This document shows positions 26,010 through 33,800 of a stretch of DNA of 64,000 nt, in pieces. The notes under the pieces were generated by a model that did no database searches, was not told the DNA's origin, and was given only the letters and a program-made list of their open reading frames with translations. Position 1 is the stretch's first letter. The number at the start of each line of letters is the position of its first letter. The position numbers and the translations under genes are program-made. Origin of the DNA: Enemella dayhoffiae (GTDB taxonomy: Bacteria; Actinomycetota; Actinomycetes; Propionibacteriales; Propionibacteriaceae). Where the stretch lies: assembly GCF_002250625.1 (NCBI RefSeq), contig NZ_NMVQ01000012.1:340695-404694 (forward strand), in the 5' to 3' direction.

Positions 26010-26411
26010 GTGGCAATCGAACGAGTGGCCGTCAACCCGGTGACGTGGTCGGTGGAGATGGGGTTCAACCAGGGCGAGGTGATCACCGGCCACACCCGGA
26101 CGTTGTACTGCTCTGGGCAGACCGCGATGGGAGCCGACGGAACTCCTCAGCATGAGGGAGACATGGCAGCACAGGTTGCGTTGAGCCTGGACAACCTGGA
26201 GGCGGTGCTGGCCGCGGCCGACATGTCACTGGCCAACCTCGTGCGGCTCAACGTGTACACCACCGACGTCGACCTGCTCTTCCAGCACTACGGAGTGCTG
26301 GCGTCGCGGCTGGGAGCAGCCCAGGTAGCGCCGACCACCACCATGCTCGGCGTGACACGGCTGGCGATCCCCGGCCAGATGATCGAGCTGGAAGGCACCG
26401 CGGTCGCCTGA
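26010..26411 (+). CDS. RidA family protein (enamine/imine deaminase-like)
   Basis: 133 residues. RidA proteins hydrolyse reactive enamines and imines formed by PLP enzymes. The chain shows TLYCSGQTAMGADGTPQHEGD, AQVALSLDNLEAVLAAADMSL and LVRLNVYTTDVDLLFQHY, matching the YjgF/RidA trimer fold. The position of the key arginine in archetypal RidA is occupied by PGQMIELEGTAVA here with no clear Arg, so it may belong to a Rid subfamily without deaminase activity. GGAG precedes the GTG start. Divergent from the WYL regulator. Confidence 0.85.
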   Translation: MAIERVAVNPVTWSVEMGFNQGEVITGHTRTLYCSGQTAMGADGTPQHEGDMAAQVALSLDNLEAVLAAADMSLANLVRLNVYTTDVDLLFQHYGVLASRLGAAQVAPTTTMLGVTRLAIPGQMIELEGTAVA

Positions 26412-26477
26412 GCGACCCCTGCTGCCCGCTCCGGTCACCGTCGGCGCGGGCAGGCAGGCAGGGAGGGGTGATCGCTG

Positions 26478-26961
26478 ATGCACCAGCTGAGGACGATCGG
26501 GGTCTACGGCTTCGATGCCTCGTCGTTTCTGGACAGCCTGAACAAGGGCGGGGTCAGCATGCTGCTCGATGTGCGACAGCGTCGCGGCGTGCGAGGCACC
26601 CAGTACGCCTGGGCCAACTCGCAGCGATTGCAGGCCTCGCTTGCCGCCGCCGGGATCGGGTACTGGCATCACCGCGACCTGGCCCCCACCACCGAGCTGC
26701 GTCAGCTTCAGTATGCCGAGGACGCCCGCCAGGGTGTCGCAAACGCACCCGCCGTGAGCTCGCCCCGCGTACGTCGACCGCTACACCGCTGAGGTCCTCG
26801 CCCACGCCGACCTCGAGCCGATCGTGTCGGCGCTGCCGAGCGTCGGAGCAGCGGCCTTGTTCTGCGTCGAGCGCGATCCCGAGGCCTGTCACCGTTCCTT
26901 GATTGCCCAGCGATTGGCCGAGCAGCAAGGCGTGACGGTCGGGCATCTGCGTCCGCGGTGA
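26478..26961 (+). pseudogene. DUF488 family gene broken by two frameshifts
   Basis: The first frame (from the ATG at 26478) reads TIGVYGFDASSFLDSLNKGG and LLDVRQRRGVRGTQYAW, the DUF488 start. Similarity then moves to a second frame over KRTRRELAP near 26735-26762 and to a third over AYVDRYTAEVLAHADLEPIV and LFCVERDPEACHRSLIAQRL, ending in the TGA at 26959-26961. Two single-base losses about 25 bp apart explain this. DUF488 proteins have a conserved CxE/C-H motif of unknown activity. Confidence 0.75.
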
Positions 26962-27473
26962 GGAGCACTTGGCAGGGGTTGGGCGATGGTGCGGGTGGTT
27001 CTCGCGTTGCGCTGTACGCAGCGATCCGCCGCGATGCCCGTGCCGGGATGTCGAACCGCGCTCTGCAACGCAGGCACCGGGTCGGATACCGCACCGTCAC
27101 GGCCGCACTGAACTCCGCCTGGCCGGAACCACGAAAGGCACCGCCGAAGCGTGGCTCCCGCCTGGACCCGTACCGGGCCATCATCGACGGCTGGCTCCGT
27201 GGCGATCTGGATGCCCCGAGGAAGCAGCGGCACACCGCGAAGCGGATCTTCGACCGCCTCCTGGACGAACATCACGCCATCGAGGTGTCGTACTGGATGG
27301 TGCGCGAGTACGTCGCCATCCGGCGCCGCGAGATCCGGATCGAAGCGGGTCGGGAACCCCCCAACACGTTCATCCCTCAAGAACACCTGCCGGGGCGGGA
27401 GGCCGACGTCGACTTCGGTGAGGTCGCGATCCGGCTGCGCGGGGAACTGGTCACCTGCACGTTGTTCAGTCTT
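26958..27473 (+). pseudogene. IS21-family transposase IstA, 5' fragment
   Basis: The frame reads ALYAAIRRDARAGMSNRALQ (HTH region), then PYRAIIDGWLRGDLDAPRKQ, HTAKRIFDRLLDEHHAIEVS, and GREADVDFGEVAIRLRGELV, where VDFGE holds the first Asp of the DDE triad. After VTCTLFSL near 27473 the match ends, so the second Asp and Glu are missing and no istB follows. It cannot be active. The GTG at 26958 overlaps the DUF488 stop, probably by chance. Confidence 0.8.
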
Positions 27474-27594
27474 GCTTGTGACGGCAATCGGGTAATCCGC
27501 CTCGTGGTTGAACAATGCGCCCCTCCAACGTCTCGTCAGACAACCACAAGATACGGCCTGGGGTCGACATCGCTGGGCCCCTACACGTTCACCA

Positions 27595-27624
27595 TCGATC
27601 AACGTCTCCGGTCCGTACATCTAG
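27595..27624 (-). repeat. Terminal repeat, right end
   Basis: On the minus strand CTAGATGTACGGACCGGA then GACGTTGATCGA. Inverted copy of the left terminal repeat. The 120 bp before it (27474-27594) hold no gene, only a related AACGTCTCGTCAG word near 27529, as in the multiple subterminal repeats of IS21-type ends. Confidence 0.85.
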
Positions 27625-27739
27625 AAGGCCATGGGGCCAGTCTCCCGCACCGGCCACAGCTTGGCGCCCACTAACCGACGGCACCGGGCACCAACTTCCA
27701 GCCACCGCGCTCGTTCTGCTGGACCAGACCGAGATCCTC
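27622..27739. repeat. 118-bp direct repeat, right copy
   Basis: Continues directly into the intact dprA gene on the right. It carries a copy of the first 11 nt of the 21936-22556 gene, which here reads ATG GCC TTC TAG and stops at once. Together with the left copy it shows that the dprA-membrane gene junction was duplicated around the inserted element. Confidence 0.92.
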
Positions 27740-28816
27740 GACCTCGGCCAGCGCGTCGAGGACGCTCATCAGGTCCAGTCCGCAGCGGGCGGACAGCTCA
27801 CCGGCACTGAGTCCGCCGCGCCCGGGCACCGCCTCAAAGACGGTCCGCTGCACCTCGTCCAGTCCGTCCAGCAGCCGGCCCCGGCCGCGCTCGATCGGCA
27901 GCAGGCTCTGCCCCATCGGGGCCACCAGCTCGCACACCTGGTCGGCGTTGGTGACCAGCTCGGCCTCCTTGTCGCGGATCATCTTGTGCGGGTTGGCCGA
28001 GACCACCGAGGTGACCGGACCTGGTACCGCCATCAGGTGCCGCCCGAGCCCCTGGCCCCAGTTCATCGTGTTGCGGGCGCCCGAGCGCATCCCCGCCTCG
28101 ACCATCACCGTGCCCAGGGACAGCGCGGCTATCAGCCGGTTGCGGCCGAGAAAGCGAATCCGGGTGGGGTGCTCCCCCGGCGGCAGCTCGGAGCAGATCA
28201 GCTGCTCGGAGCGCAGCTGCTCGAACAGCCGGTTGTTGCCCCTCGGATAGCCGACCTCGACCCCGTTGGCGAGCACGGCCACCGTCCGCCCGGAGGCGGC
28301 GATCGCGCCGCGGTGGGCGCAGGCGTCGATCCCGTATGCCCCGCCGGAGACCACGGTGCGGCCGCGGCCCGCCAGGTCGGCGGCGAGATCGGCGGCCACC
28401 GACTCGCCGTAACTGGTGGAGGCCCGTGAGCCGACGATGGCGACCGAGTCGTGGCACCACTCGGCCAGATGCCCCGGGCCCAGCAACCAGACCCCGAACG
28501 GGGCGCCCGCGAGCCGGTGGTCGGGCACCCCCACCCCGGCCAGGTCGTCGAGCTGGTCGGGCCACTCGGAGTCGCCCGGCACCACGAAGCGGGCGCCGTG
28601 CTGCTCGGTGTGGCGCTGCACGACCTGCAGCCGCACCTGCGCCGCCCGCCGGCCCCAGGGGGTGTCCCGGAGTGCTCCGGACAGGGAGTTCCACACCGCA
28701 ACCGCTCCCTCGGCCTCGACCAGCGCGGTCAGCGCCGGGTCGGCCGGGTCGCTGGCGCAGCACAGGCCCATCCGGGCCCAGCGTTCGGCATCGGCCACCT
28801 CGCTCACTGGACTCAT
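27671..28816 (-). CDS. dprA: DNA-processing protein A
   Basis: 381 residues. DprA loads RecA onto incoming single-stranded DNA in natural transformation and is kept in most actinobacteria. The Rossmann core is clear: VAIVGSRASTSYGESVA, VVSGGAYGIDACAHRGA, VAVLANGVEVGYPRGNN, with FLGRNRLIAALSLGTVMVEA. The C-terminal winged helix DprA_WH ends in GGWKLVPGAVG. The ATG at 28816 overlaps the comM stop as ATGA. Its 3' end is duplicated at 22595-22663 by the neighbouring insertion but the gene itself is intact. Confidence 0.96.
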   Translation of the reverse strand: MSPVSEVADAERWARMGLCCASDPADPALTALVEAEGAVAVWNSLSGALRDTPWGRRAAQVRLQVVQRHTEQHGARFVVPGDSEWPDQLDDLAGVGVPDHRLAGAPFGVWLLGPGHLAEWCHDSVAIVGSRASTSYGESVAADLAADLAGRGRTVVSGGAYGIDACAHRGAIAASGRTVAVLANGVEVGYPRGNNRLFEQLRSEQLICSELPPGEHPTRIRFLGRNRLIAALSLGTVMVEAGMRSGARNTMNWGQGLGRHLMAVPGPVTSVVSANPHKMIRDKEAELVTNADQVCELVAPMGQSLLPIERGRGRLLDGLDEVQRTVFEAVPGRGGLSAGELSARCGLDLMSVLDALAEVEDLGLVQQNERGGWKLVPGAVG

Positions 28817-30348
28817 GCCGCCTCCGTGCTCGGTGCGATCTCGCCGCGCCGCAGGGCGATCGAGCGGCGTACCTCGGTCCGGGTCGGGGCCGCGAGCCCG
28901 GCCAGGTCGGCCAGGGTCCAGGCGATCCGCAGGCACTTGTCCACCCCACGGGAGGACAGCCGGCCGCGCAGCACGGCCTGGTCATAGTCCTCGTAGCCCT
29001 GGGGCAACGGCAGCCGGGTGCGCAGATAGGGGCCGGGCACCTCGCCGTTGGTGCGCCACCCGGTGCCCAGCAGGCGGTGCCGTTGCCGGTCGCGGGCAGC
29101 CAGCACCCGCTCCAGCACCTGGGCCGAGGTCTCGGCGTCGCCGTCGGGCTGACGCAGGGATCGGCGTACCGGCATCAGCCGCTGCTGAATGTCGATCCGG
29201 TCCAGAATCGGGCCCGACACGCGACCGCGGTAGCGACGGACCGCGTGCGGTGCGCAGTGGCAGTTCCCACCGGGGGTGTCGGCCATCCCGCACGGGCACG
29301 GGTTCGCCGCCAGCACCAGCTGGAACTGGGCCGGAAAGCGGGCCTGGTGCTGGGTACGCCCCAGCAGCACCGTGCCCGACTCGAGGGGGGTGCGCAGCGA
29401 CTCCAACGCCTTGTTCGGGAACTCCGGGGCCTCGTCGAGAAAGAGCACCCCGCGATGGGCGAGCGAGATGGCGCCGGGCCGCAGCATCCGCCCGCCGCCA
29501 CCGATCAGACTGCCCACCGACGCGGAGTGGTGCGGGTCGGCGTACGGCGGACGCAGGCTGAGCTGATCGGGGACCTCGGCGCCCGCCATGCTGCGGACGG
29601 CGGCCACCTCGAGCGCCTCGACCGCGCTGAGGTCGGGCAGCAGGGTGGACAGCCGCTCCGCGAGCATGGTCTTGCCCACCCCCGGTGGGCCGTGCAGATA
29701 GAGGTGGTGCCTGCCCGCGGCCGCGACCTCCAGCGCCCAACGGGCCTCGGGCTGGCCCATCACGTCGGCCAGGTCCTTGGTCGCGGCGCCCGCGTCGCTC
29801 GCACTGCTGGGGGCTGGCTCGGGTTCGGGCACGGGCTGGCCGTGCAACAGGTCGACCAGCTCGGCGACCGTGGCCACCCCGCGACAGCGCATCCCTGAGA
29901 CCAGCCGGGCCTCACCGAGCTGCTGGCTGGGCACCACGGCCCGCTCGATGCCGTGCAACCGGGCCGCCAGCAGCGCCGGCAGCACCCCGCGCACCGGGCG
30001 TACCCGACCGTCCAGACCGAGCTCCCCCATCAGCACCACCCCCTCCAGGGCCGCTGCCGGCACCACCTCGGCCGCCGCCAGCACACTGGCGGTGATGCCG
30101 AGGTCGTAGTGGCTGCCCGCCTTGGGCAGGGTCGCCGGGGTCAGGTTGATGGTGAGCAGGGAGTCGGGCCAGCGGAACCCGGCACTGGCGACCGCCGCCT
30201 TGCAGCGATCCCGGGATTCATAGAGCGAGGTGTCCGGCAGGCCCACCAGCACCGTGCGGGGCAGGCCAGCACCGGTGTGTGCCTGGATCTCCACCAGTTC
30301 CCCGTCCATCCCGATCAGGGCCACCGAACAGGCCCGGGCCAGCGCCAT
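28813..30348 (-). CDS. comM: YifB/ComM family AAA+ ATPase
   Basis: 511 residues. ComM is a branch-migration helicase that extends integration of transformed DNA; actinobacterial members are usually labelled magnesium chelatase-like. The N-terminal ChlI fold includes YESRDRCKAAVASAGF and LPKAGSHYDLGI. Walker A is LHGPPGVGKTMLAERL and Walker B is GVLFLDEAPEF, with LAANPCPCG (zinc-like Cys pair) and RYRGRVSGPILDRIDI. The C-terminal domain follows. It shares one base with the yraN stop and overlaps dprA, so the three genes are an operon. Confidence 0.96.
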   Translation of the reverse strand: MALARACSVALIGMDGELVEIQAHTGAGLPRTVLVGLPDTSLYESRDRCKAAVASAGFRWPDSLLTINLTPATLPKAGSHYDLGITASVLAAAEVVPAAALEGVVLMGELGLDGRVRPVRGVLPALLAARLHGIERAVVPSQQLGEARLVSGMRCRGVATVAELVDLLHGQPVPEPEPAPSSASDAGAATKDLADVMGQPEARWALEVAAAGRHHLYLHGPPGVGKTMLAERLSTLLPDLSAVEALEVAAVRSMAGAEVPDQLSLRPPYADPHHSASVGSLIGGGGRMLRPGAISLAHRGVLFLDEAPEFPNKALESLRTPLESGTVLLGRTQHQARFPAQFQLVLAANPCPCGMADTPGGNCHCAPHAVRRYRGRVSGPILDRIDIQQRLMPVRRSLRQPDGDAETSAQVLERVLAARDRQRHRLLGTGWRTNGEVPGPYLRTRLPLPQGYEDYDQAVLRGRLSSRGVDKCLRIAWTLADLAGLAAPTRTEVRRSIALRRGEIAPSTEAA

Positions 30349-30719
30349 CAGCCGATCCCCTGCACGTGCGTGACCTCGGGGGCGTACCCGGGTCGTTTCA
30401 GGATGCCGATCGCATCCAGCCGGACCCGGACGCCACCGGTCGGGTGTTCCTCCAGCCAGGCACCCGCCAGACGACGGAGCCGCCGCACCTTGGCCACGGT
30501 GATCGCCTCCAGCGGAGTGCCGAATCCGGTGCCCGTACGCAGTTTCACCTCACAGAACACCAGCGTGGAATCGGGGGCCTCCCCGTCCAGCGCGACGATG
30601 TCCACCTCGCCGTGGCGGCACCGCCAGTTCCGGTCGAGGATCACCAAACCCGCCGCGGTCAGGTGAGCCACCGCCAGCTCCTCGCCGCGGGCTCCCAGCC
30701 GCTGTCTGCTCCCAGTCAT
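30348..30719 (-). CDS. yraN: YraN family (UPF0102) nuclease-like protein
   Basis: 123 residues from the ATG at 30719. PD-(D/E)XK-like fold with GARGEELAVAHLTAAGLVIL, the catalytic-like HGEVDIVALDG and VFCEVKLRTGTGFG. It is always found with comM and dprA or with the rnhB block. A DNA-repair or uptake nuclease role is suspected but not proven. The 170 bp between it and the DUF2469 gene show no gene; a promoter is possible there. Confidence 0.93.
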   Translation of the reverse strand: MTGSRQRLGARGEELAVAHLTAAGLVILDRNWRCRHGEVDIVALDGEAPDSTLVFCEVKLRTGTGFGTPLEAITVAKVRRLRRLAGAWLEEHPTGGVRVRLDAIGILKRPGYAPEVTHVQGIG

Positions 30720-30889
30720 ACCGGCACCATGCGGAGCTGGCGCCGAATCGTTCACTCAGAGTCAGTCACCTGTGGACAGTGCTTGGTGGGCAGTTCGGGT
30801 TGTGGACAACTTCTTGGTGGGGGGTTCTTCCCCTCGACACGCGCGGCACTGCTCGGCTCCGCTGCGCATGCCGCGCCGCTCGGGGAGCG

Positions 30890-31195
30890 TTACTTGGGGA
30901 CCTCGAGGTCGTTGTGGGCGATCTCCTCGATGGAGACGTCGCGGAAGGTGAGCACCTTGGCGCTCTTCACGAACCGGGCCGGGCGGTACATGTCCCAGAC
31001 CCAGGCGTCACCCATCGAGACCTCGTAGTAGACGTCGCCGCCCTCGGTGCGCACCTTGAGGTCGACCGCGTTGCAGAGATAGAACCGGCGTTCGGTCTCG
31101 ACCGCATAGGTGAAGATGCCGACGACGGACTTGTACTCCTTGTAGAGCTGCAGCTCCAGCTCGGACTCATACTGCTCAAGGTCTTCGGCGCTCAT
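30890..31195 (-). CDS. DUF2469 family protein
   Basis: 101 residues, almost invariant in actinobacteria and of unknown function. Acidic N-terminus (SAEDLEQYESELELQLYKEY), then a beta-rich part with ERRFYLCNAVDLKVR, SMGDAWVWDMYRPARFVKSA and DVSIEEIAHNDLEVPK. The ATG at 31195 overlaps the rnhB stop as ATGA. The fixed place next to rnhB and lepB suggests a role in translation-linked or envelope housekeeping (inference). Confidence 0.95.
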   Translation of the reverse strand: MSAEDLEQYESELELQLYKEYKSVVGIFTYAVETERRFYLCNAVDLKVRTEGGDVYYEVSMGDAWVWDMYRPARFVKSAKVLTFRDVSIEEIAHNDLEVPK

Positions 31196-31860
31196 GGTTC
31201 CGCCACTCTAGCGCCGATCGTCCGGGACACGTTCTCGTAGCGCATCCGGTGTTCGGGGCAGGGCCCCAACTCGTCCAGGTGCCGCTGGTGCAGCGGGGTG
31301 CAGTAGCCCTTGTGCACCCCGAACTCGTACGCCGGATGGACCCGGTCCAGCTCGGTCATCATCCGGTCCCGGGTGACCTTCGCGATCACCGAGGCCGCTG
31401 CCACGCAGGCGGCCACCCGGTCGCCCTTCCAGACGGCCAGCCCGGGCACCCCGAGTCCGTCCACCGGAAACCCGTCGGTGAGCACGAATCCGGGCACCGC
31501 CCCCAGGCGGCCCAGGGCTCGGCGGAGTGCGGAGATGTTGGCCACGTGCATGCCGAGCCGGTCGCATTCGCCCGGCGACACCTCGACCACGGCCCAAGCC
31601 AGCGCCTTGTCGAGGATTTCGGCGTACGCCCGGTCGCGGGCGGCGGCGGTCATCAGCTTGGAGTCCTTCAACCCGCAGATCTGTCGCGAGCGGCCGTCCC
31701 CGAGGATCACCGCGGCCGCGACCAGCGGTCCGGCGCAGGCCCCGCGGCCGGCCTCGTCGGCGCCGGCCACGGGCCCCAGACCCGCTCGGGCCAGGGCGCG
31801 CTCGTAGCCGTAGAGGCCGGCGTCCCGGCGTACCACGAATCGTTTGCCGGAGCCGGACAT
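31192..31860 (-). CDS. rnhB: Ribonuclease HII
   Basis: 222 residues. Cleaves RNA in RNA:DNA hybrids, including single ribonucleotides. Catalytic residues are visible in GADEAGRGACAGPLVAA (Asp-Glu), GLKDSKLM, TDGFPVDG and AKVTRDRMM. The ATG at 31860 shares one base with the lepB stop. A short basic N-terminal strand (KRFVVRRDAGLYGYERAL) precedes the core, as in other actinobacterial RNase HII. Confidence 0.96.
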   Translation of the reverse strand: MSGSGKRFVVRRDAGLYGYERALARAGLGPVAGADEAGRGACAGPLVAAAVILGDGRSRQICGLKDSKLMTAAARDRAYAEILDKALAWAVVEVSPGECDRLGMHVANISALRRALGRLGAVPGFVLTDGFPVDGLGVPGLAVWKGDRVAACVAAASVIAKVTRDRMMTELDRVHPAYEFGVHKGYCTPLHQRHLDELGPCPEHRMRYENVSRTIGARVAEP

Positions 31861-33164
31861 CAGCAGCCCTCCGAGACCTGCACCACCACTGGTTCGGGGG
31901 GCGGGGCCTGCTGCGGTGGCGGGATTCCGGCGAAGATCTGCGGGGTCTCCAGTCGTTGGAACCGGCTGAACGGGCTGGCGATCAGCACCACCGAGCCGAC
32001 CACGTCGGAGATCGGCACGAACGCGGGCGTACCGGCCTTGCCGCCGTTGGTGGACACGTCCTGGAGGTGGCAGCGGGAGTCGCCGGAGTTGGACCGGTGG
32101 TCGCCCAGGACGAAGATCCGATCGGCCGGGACGACCACCTCGAACGGCTTCTCCGCGGGCTTGTTCCGGCCACCGGAGTCGGAGTAGAGATAGGCGGTCT
32201 CGTCGAGCGGATAGCCGTTGACGCTGACCCGGCCGAGCTTGTCGCAACACTTGACCCGGTCCCCCGGCATGCCGACCACCCGCTTCACCAGGTGTTCGTC
32301 GCCGGAGTCGGGCAGCAGTCCGACGAACTCCAGGCCCTTGCGGACCGGGCCGGGGGCCGGCGCGGCGTCGGGGCCGAGCCAGTGGTTGGAGTCGGTGAAC
32401 ACGACGATGTCCCCGCGGCGGAATTCGAGCACCCGCTGGGCGATGATCTTGTCGTTGACCTGCAGGGTGTTCTCCATCGACTCCGAGGGGACCTCAAAGG
32501 GCTGGAACACGAAGCTGCGCAGCAGGGTGGTCACCACCAGTGCGCCGACGATGATGATCGCCAGTTCACGCGCGGTGCCGAGGATCTTCTGGCGCAGGGT
32601 CCGGGGGGCTTCCTGCTTCTTGTCCCGGGTACGCCGGCCGCTCCCGCTCCGCTCGGCGCCCCGCTTCGGCGTACGCTCCGCGCGGCTCGAGCCCTTCGGC
32701 GTGGGCTCCGCGCGGCTCGAGCCCTTCGGCGTACGCTCCGCGCGGCTCGAGCCCTGGGGTGTGCTGGAGCGTGGCGGGGCCGCCCGTCGAGGTCCGGCCG
32801 CCGTCTCGGTCTGCGCGGGGCGCGGGGACGGCACCGCCCCAACCGCGGGTACGCCGAGCGGGCGCCCCGCCTGGTGCGGGGGCTGGGTCGGCGCGGTGAA
32901 CAGGCCGCTTCGGGGCAGCGTCCGGTCCCGACGGTCGGTGGCGTCCAGTTCTTCGGGCTCGAACGGGCGAAAGGCCGTCTCGGAATCGGGGTCGGCCGTC
33001 CCGGGGGCTCGCTGGGGGTCCAGCCAGGGCGGTGGTGCGGTGGCGTCCTCGAGGGCCCTCCGCGGCCGGGCCGGGCCCCGCACCACGGTCCGGTCCGGGT
33101 CGTCGGCGGACTCGGCGCCGAGCGGTCCCTCCCAGAAGCCGGATCGCGAGGACGGCTGGCTCAA
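31860..33164 (-). CDS. lepB: Signal peptidase I with long disordered N-terminal extension
   Basis: Removes signal peptides from Sec-exported proteins outside the membrane. 434 residues, far longer than the usual 220-290. The first 190 are Pro/Arg/Ser-rich and include three tandem copies of a 10-residue unit (GSSRAERTPK). Then come a membrane helix (ELAIIIVGALVVTTLLRSFV), the catalytic Ser in PSESMENTL and the catalytic Lys in HLVKRVVGMPGD. FVLGDHRSNSGDSR is the last conserved box. The cytosolic tail may be an interaction platform (inference). Confidence 0.95.
   Translation of the reverse strand: MSQPSSRSGFWEGPLGAESADDPDRTVVRGPARPRRALEDATAPPPWLDPQRAPGTADPDSETAFRPFEPEELDATDRRDRTLPRSGLFTAPTQPPHQAGRPLGVPAVGAVPSPRPAQTETAAGPRRAAPPRSSTPQGSSRAERTPKGSSRAEPTPKGSSRAERTPKRGAERSGSGRRTRDKKQEAPRTLRQKILGTARELAIIIVGALVVTTLLRSFVFQPFEVPSESMENTLQVNDKIIAQRVLEFRRGDIVVFTDSNHWLGPDAAPAPGPVRKGLEFVGLLPDSGDEHLVKRVVGMPGDRVKCCDKLGRVSVNGYPLDETAYLYSDSGGRNKPAEKPFEVVVPADRIFVLGDHRSNSGDSRCHLQDVSTNGGKAGTPAFVPISDVVGSVVLIASPFSRFQRLETPQIFAGIPPPQQAPPPEPVVVQVSEGC
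32665..32754 (-). repeat. Three 30-bp tandem repeats inside lepB
   Basis: Units start at 32665, 32695 and 32725 with the core TTCGGCGTACGCTCCGCG. The middle copy differs at GTGGGC. Being a multiple of three, the repeat can expand or shrink without breaking the reading frame. Confidence 0.85.
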
Positions 33165-33268
33165 CGGCGTACTCCCTGTCGGTACACGGTTCGATCAGGT
33201 GCCACGCGGTCGGCGTGGACGCCTGCCAAACTACCCGTCGCAGCGACCACTGGGGCCCCGAGCGCGAC

Positions 33269-33619
33269 TCAGTTGTCGCGCTTCTCCTTGATCTTGGCCG
33301 CCTTGCCGGACAGGCCGCGCAGGTAGTAGAGCTTGGCGCGGCGGACGTCACCGCGACGGTCGACCTCGATCTTGTCGATGATGGGGCTGTGCAGCGGGAA
33401 GGTACGCTCCACGCCGACACCGAAGCTGACCTTGCGGACGGTGAACGCCTCGGAGATGCCGCCGCCGTTCTTGGCGATGACCACGCCGGTGAAGACCTGG
33501 ATTCGGGAGCGGTTGCCCTCGACGACGCGGACGTGCACCTTGACGGTGTCTCCGGCGCGGAAGGAGGGGTGCTCGGTCCGCAGCGCGGACTGGCCGATCT
33601 CACCGATCAACTTGCTCAT
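33269..33619 (-). CDS. rplS: 50S ribosomal protein L19
   Basis: 116 residues. Sits at the 30S-50S interface. Family signatures include [56 protein letters not shown] and [20 protein letters not shown]. The ATG at 33619 is preceded by a leader of about 110 nt. In most actinobacteria rplS directly follows trmD; here about 8 kb of other genes intervenes. lepB follows 104 nt downstream. Confidence 0.97.
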   Translation of the reverse strand: MSKLIGEIGQSALRTEHPSFRAGDTVKVHVRVVEGNRSRIQVFTGVVIAKNGGGISEAFTVRKVSFGVGVERTFPLHSPIIDKIEVDRRGDVRRAKLYYLRGLSGKAAKIKEKRDN

Positions 33620-33692
33620 GTTCAGGTCCTTGCCGGTGCCACAGGTCACCTGCTCGAAGTAGTCGAAGGGCTGCCCCCGCGAGCGATCCCCC

Positions 33693-33738
33693 TGTGGCAG
33701 GAGTCGCGGTCGGGCAACAGCGATACATTCTGCCACAG
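33693..33738 (-). promoter_or_regulatory. Inverted repeat in the rplS leader region
   Basis: CTGTGGCAG and CTGCCACAG, 9-bp arms 28 nt apart, lie 75-120 nt before the rplS start. It may be a leader hairpin that regulates L19 or part of the promoter. No known L19 leader motif can be confirmed by eye. Confidence 0.3.
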
Positions 33739-33787
33739 CCGGGCCCGGGTGCCCAATCGACTGCGCTGGCCCCACGGCGCATCCGGG

Positions 33788-33793
33788 TACGCT
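33788..33793 (+). promoter_or_regulatory. Putative -10 box of leaderless lipoprotein gene
   Basis: TACGCT, then 7 nt (GGGCCGC), then the GTG start at 33801. No ribosome binding site fits between. Confidence 0.45.
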
Positions 33794-33800
33794 GGGCCGC

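Larger units (their letters stand above)
22663..27624. mobile_element. Cargo-bearing IS21-like element, 4.96 kb
   Basis: The left end (22663-22692) and right end (27595-27624) are 30-bp inverted repeats differing at 3 positions. A third copy is inside at 24038-24067. The element sits between two copies of a 118-bp target sequence, and its genes have lower GC and a near absence of the GTACGCC word common elsewhere. It holds an XRE gene, an epimerase, MarR, a broken MFS gene, a WYL regulator, RidA, a broken DUF488 gene and an IS21 istA fragment. Subterminal AACGTCTC repeats near the right end fit IS21-type termini (inference). No intact transposase remains. Confidence 0.7.

Noticed and set aside
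22663..27624. CRISPR or integron attC array based on the three 30-bp repeats
   Set aside because: Spacing is kilobases, one copy is inverted, the copies lack the paired core sites of attC, and there are no cas genes or integrase.
26958..27674. Full-length transposase gene
   Set aside because: Only the first part matches IstA; the DDE triad is incomplete and the last 65 codons are not transposase sequence.
22546..27739. Phage-type integration with attL/attR at the dprA 3' end
   Set aside because: No integrase gene of any kind is left in the element, and its ends are inverted repeats typical of transposons; still listed as one possible origin of the long duplication.
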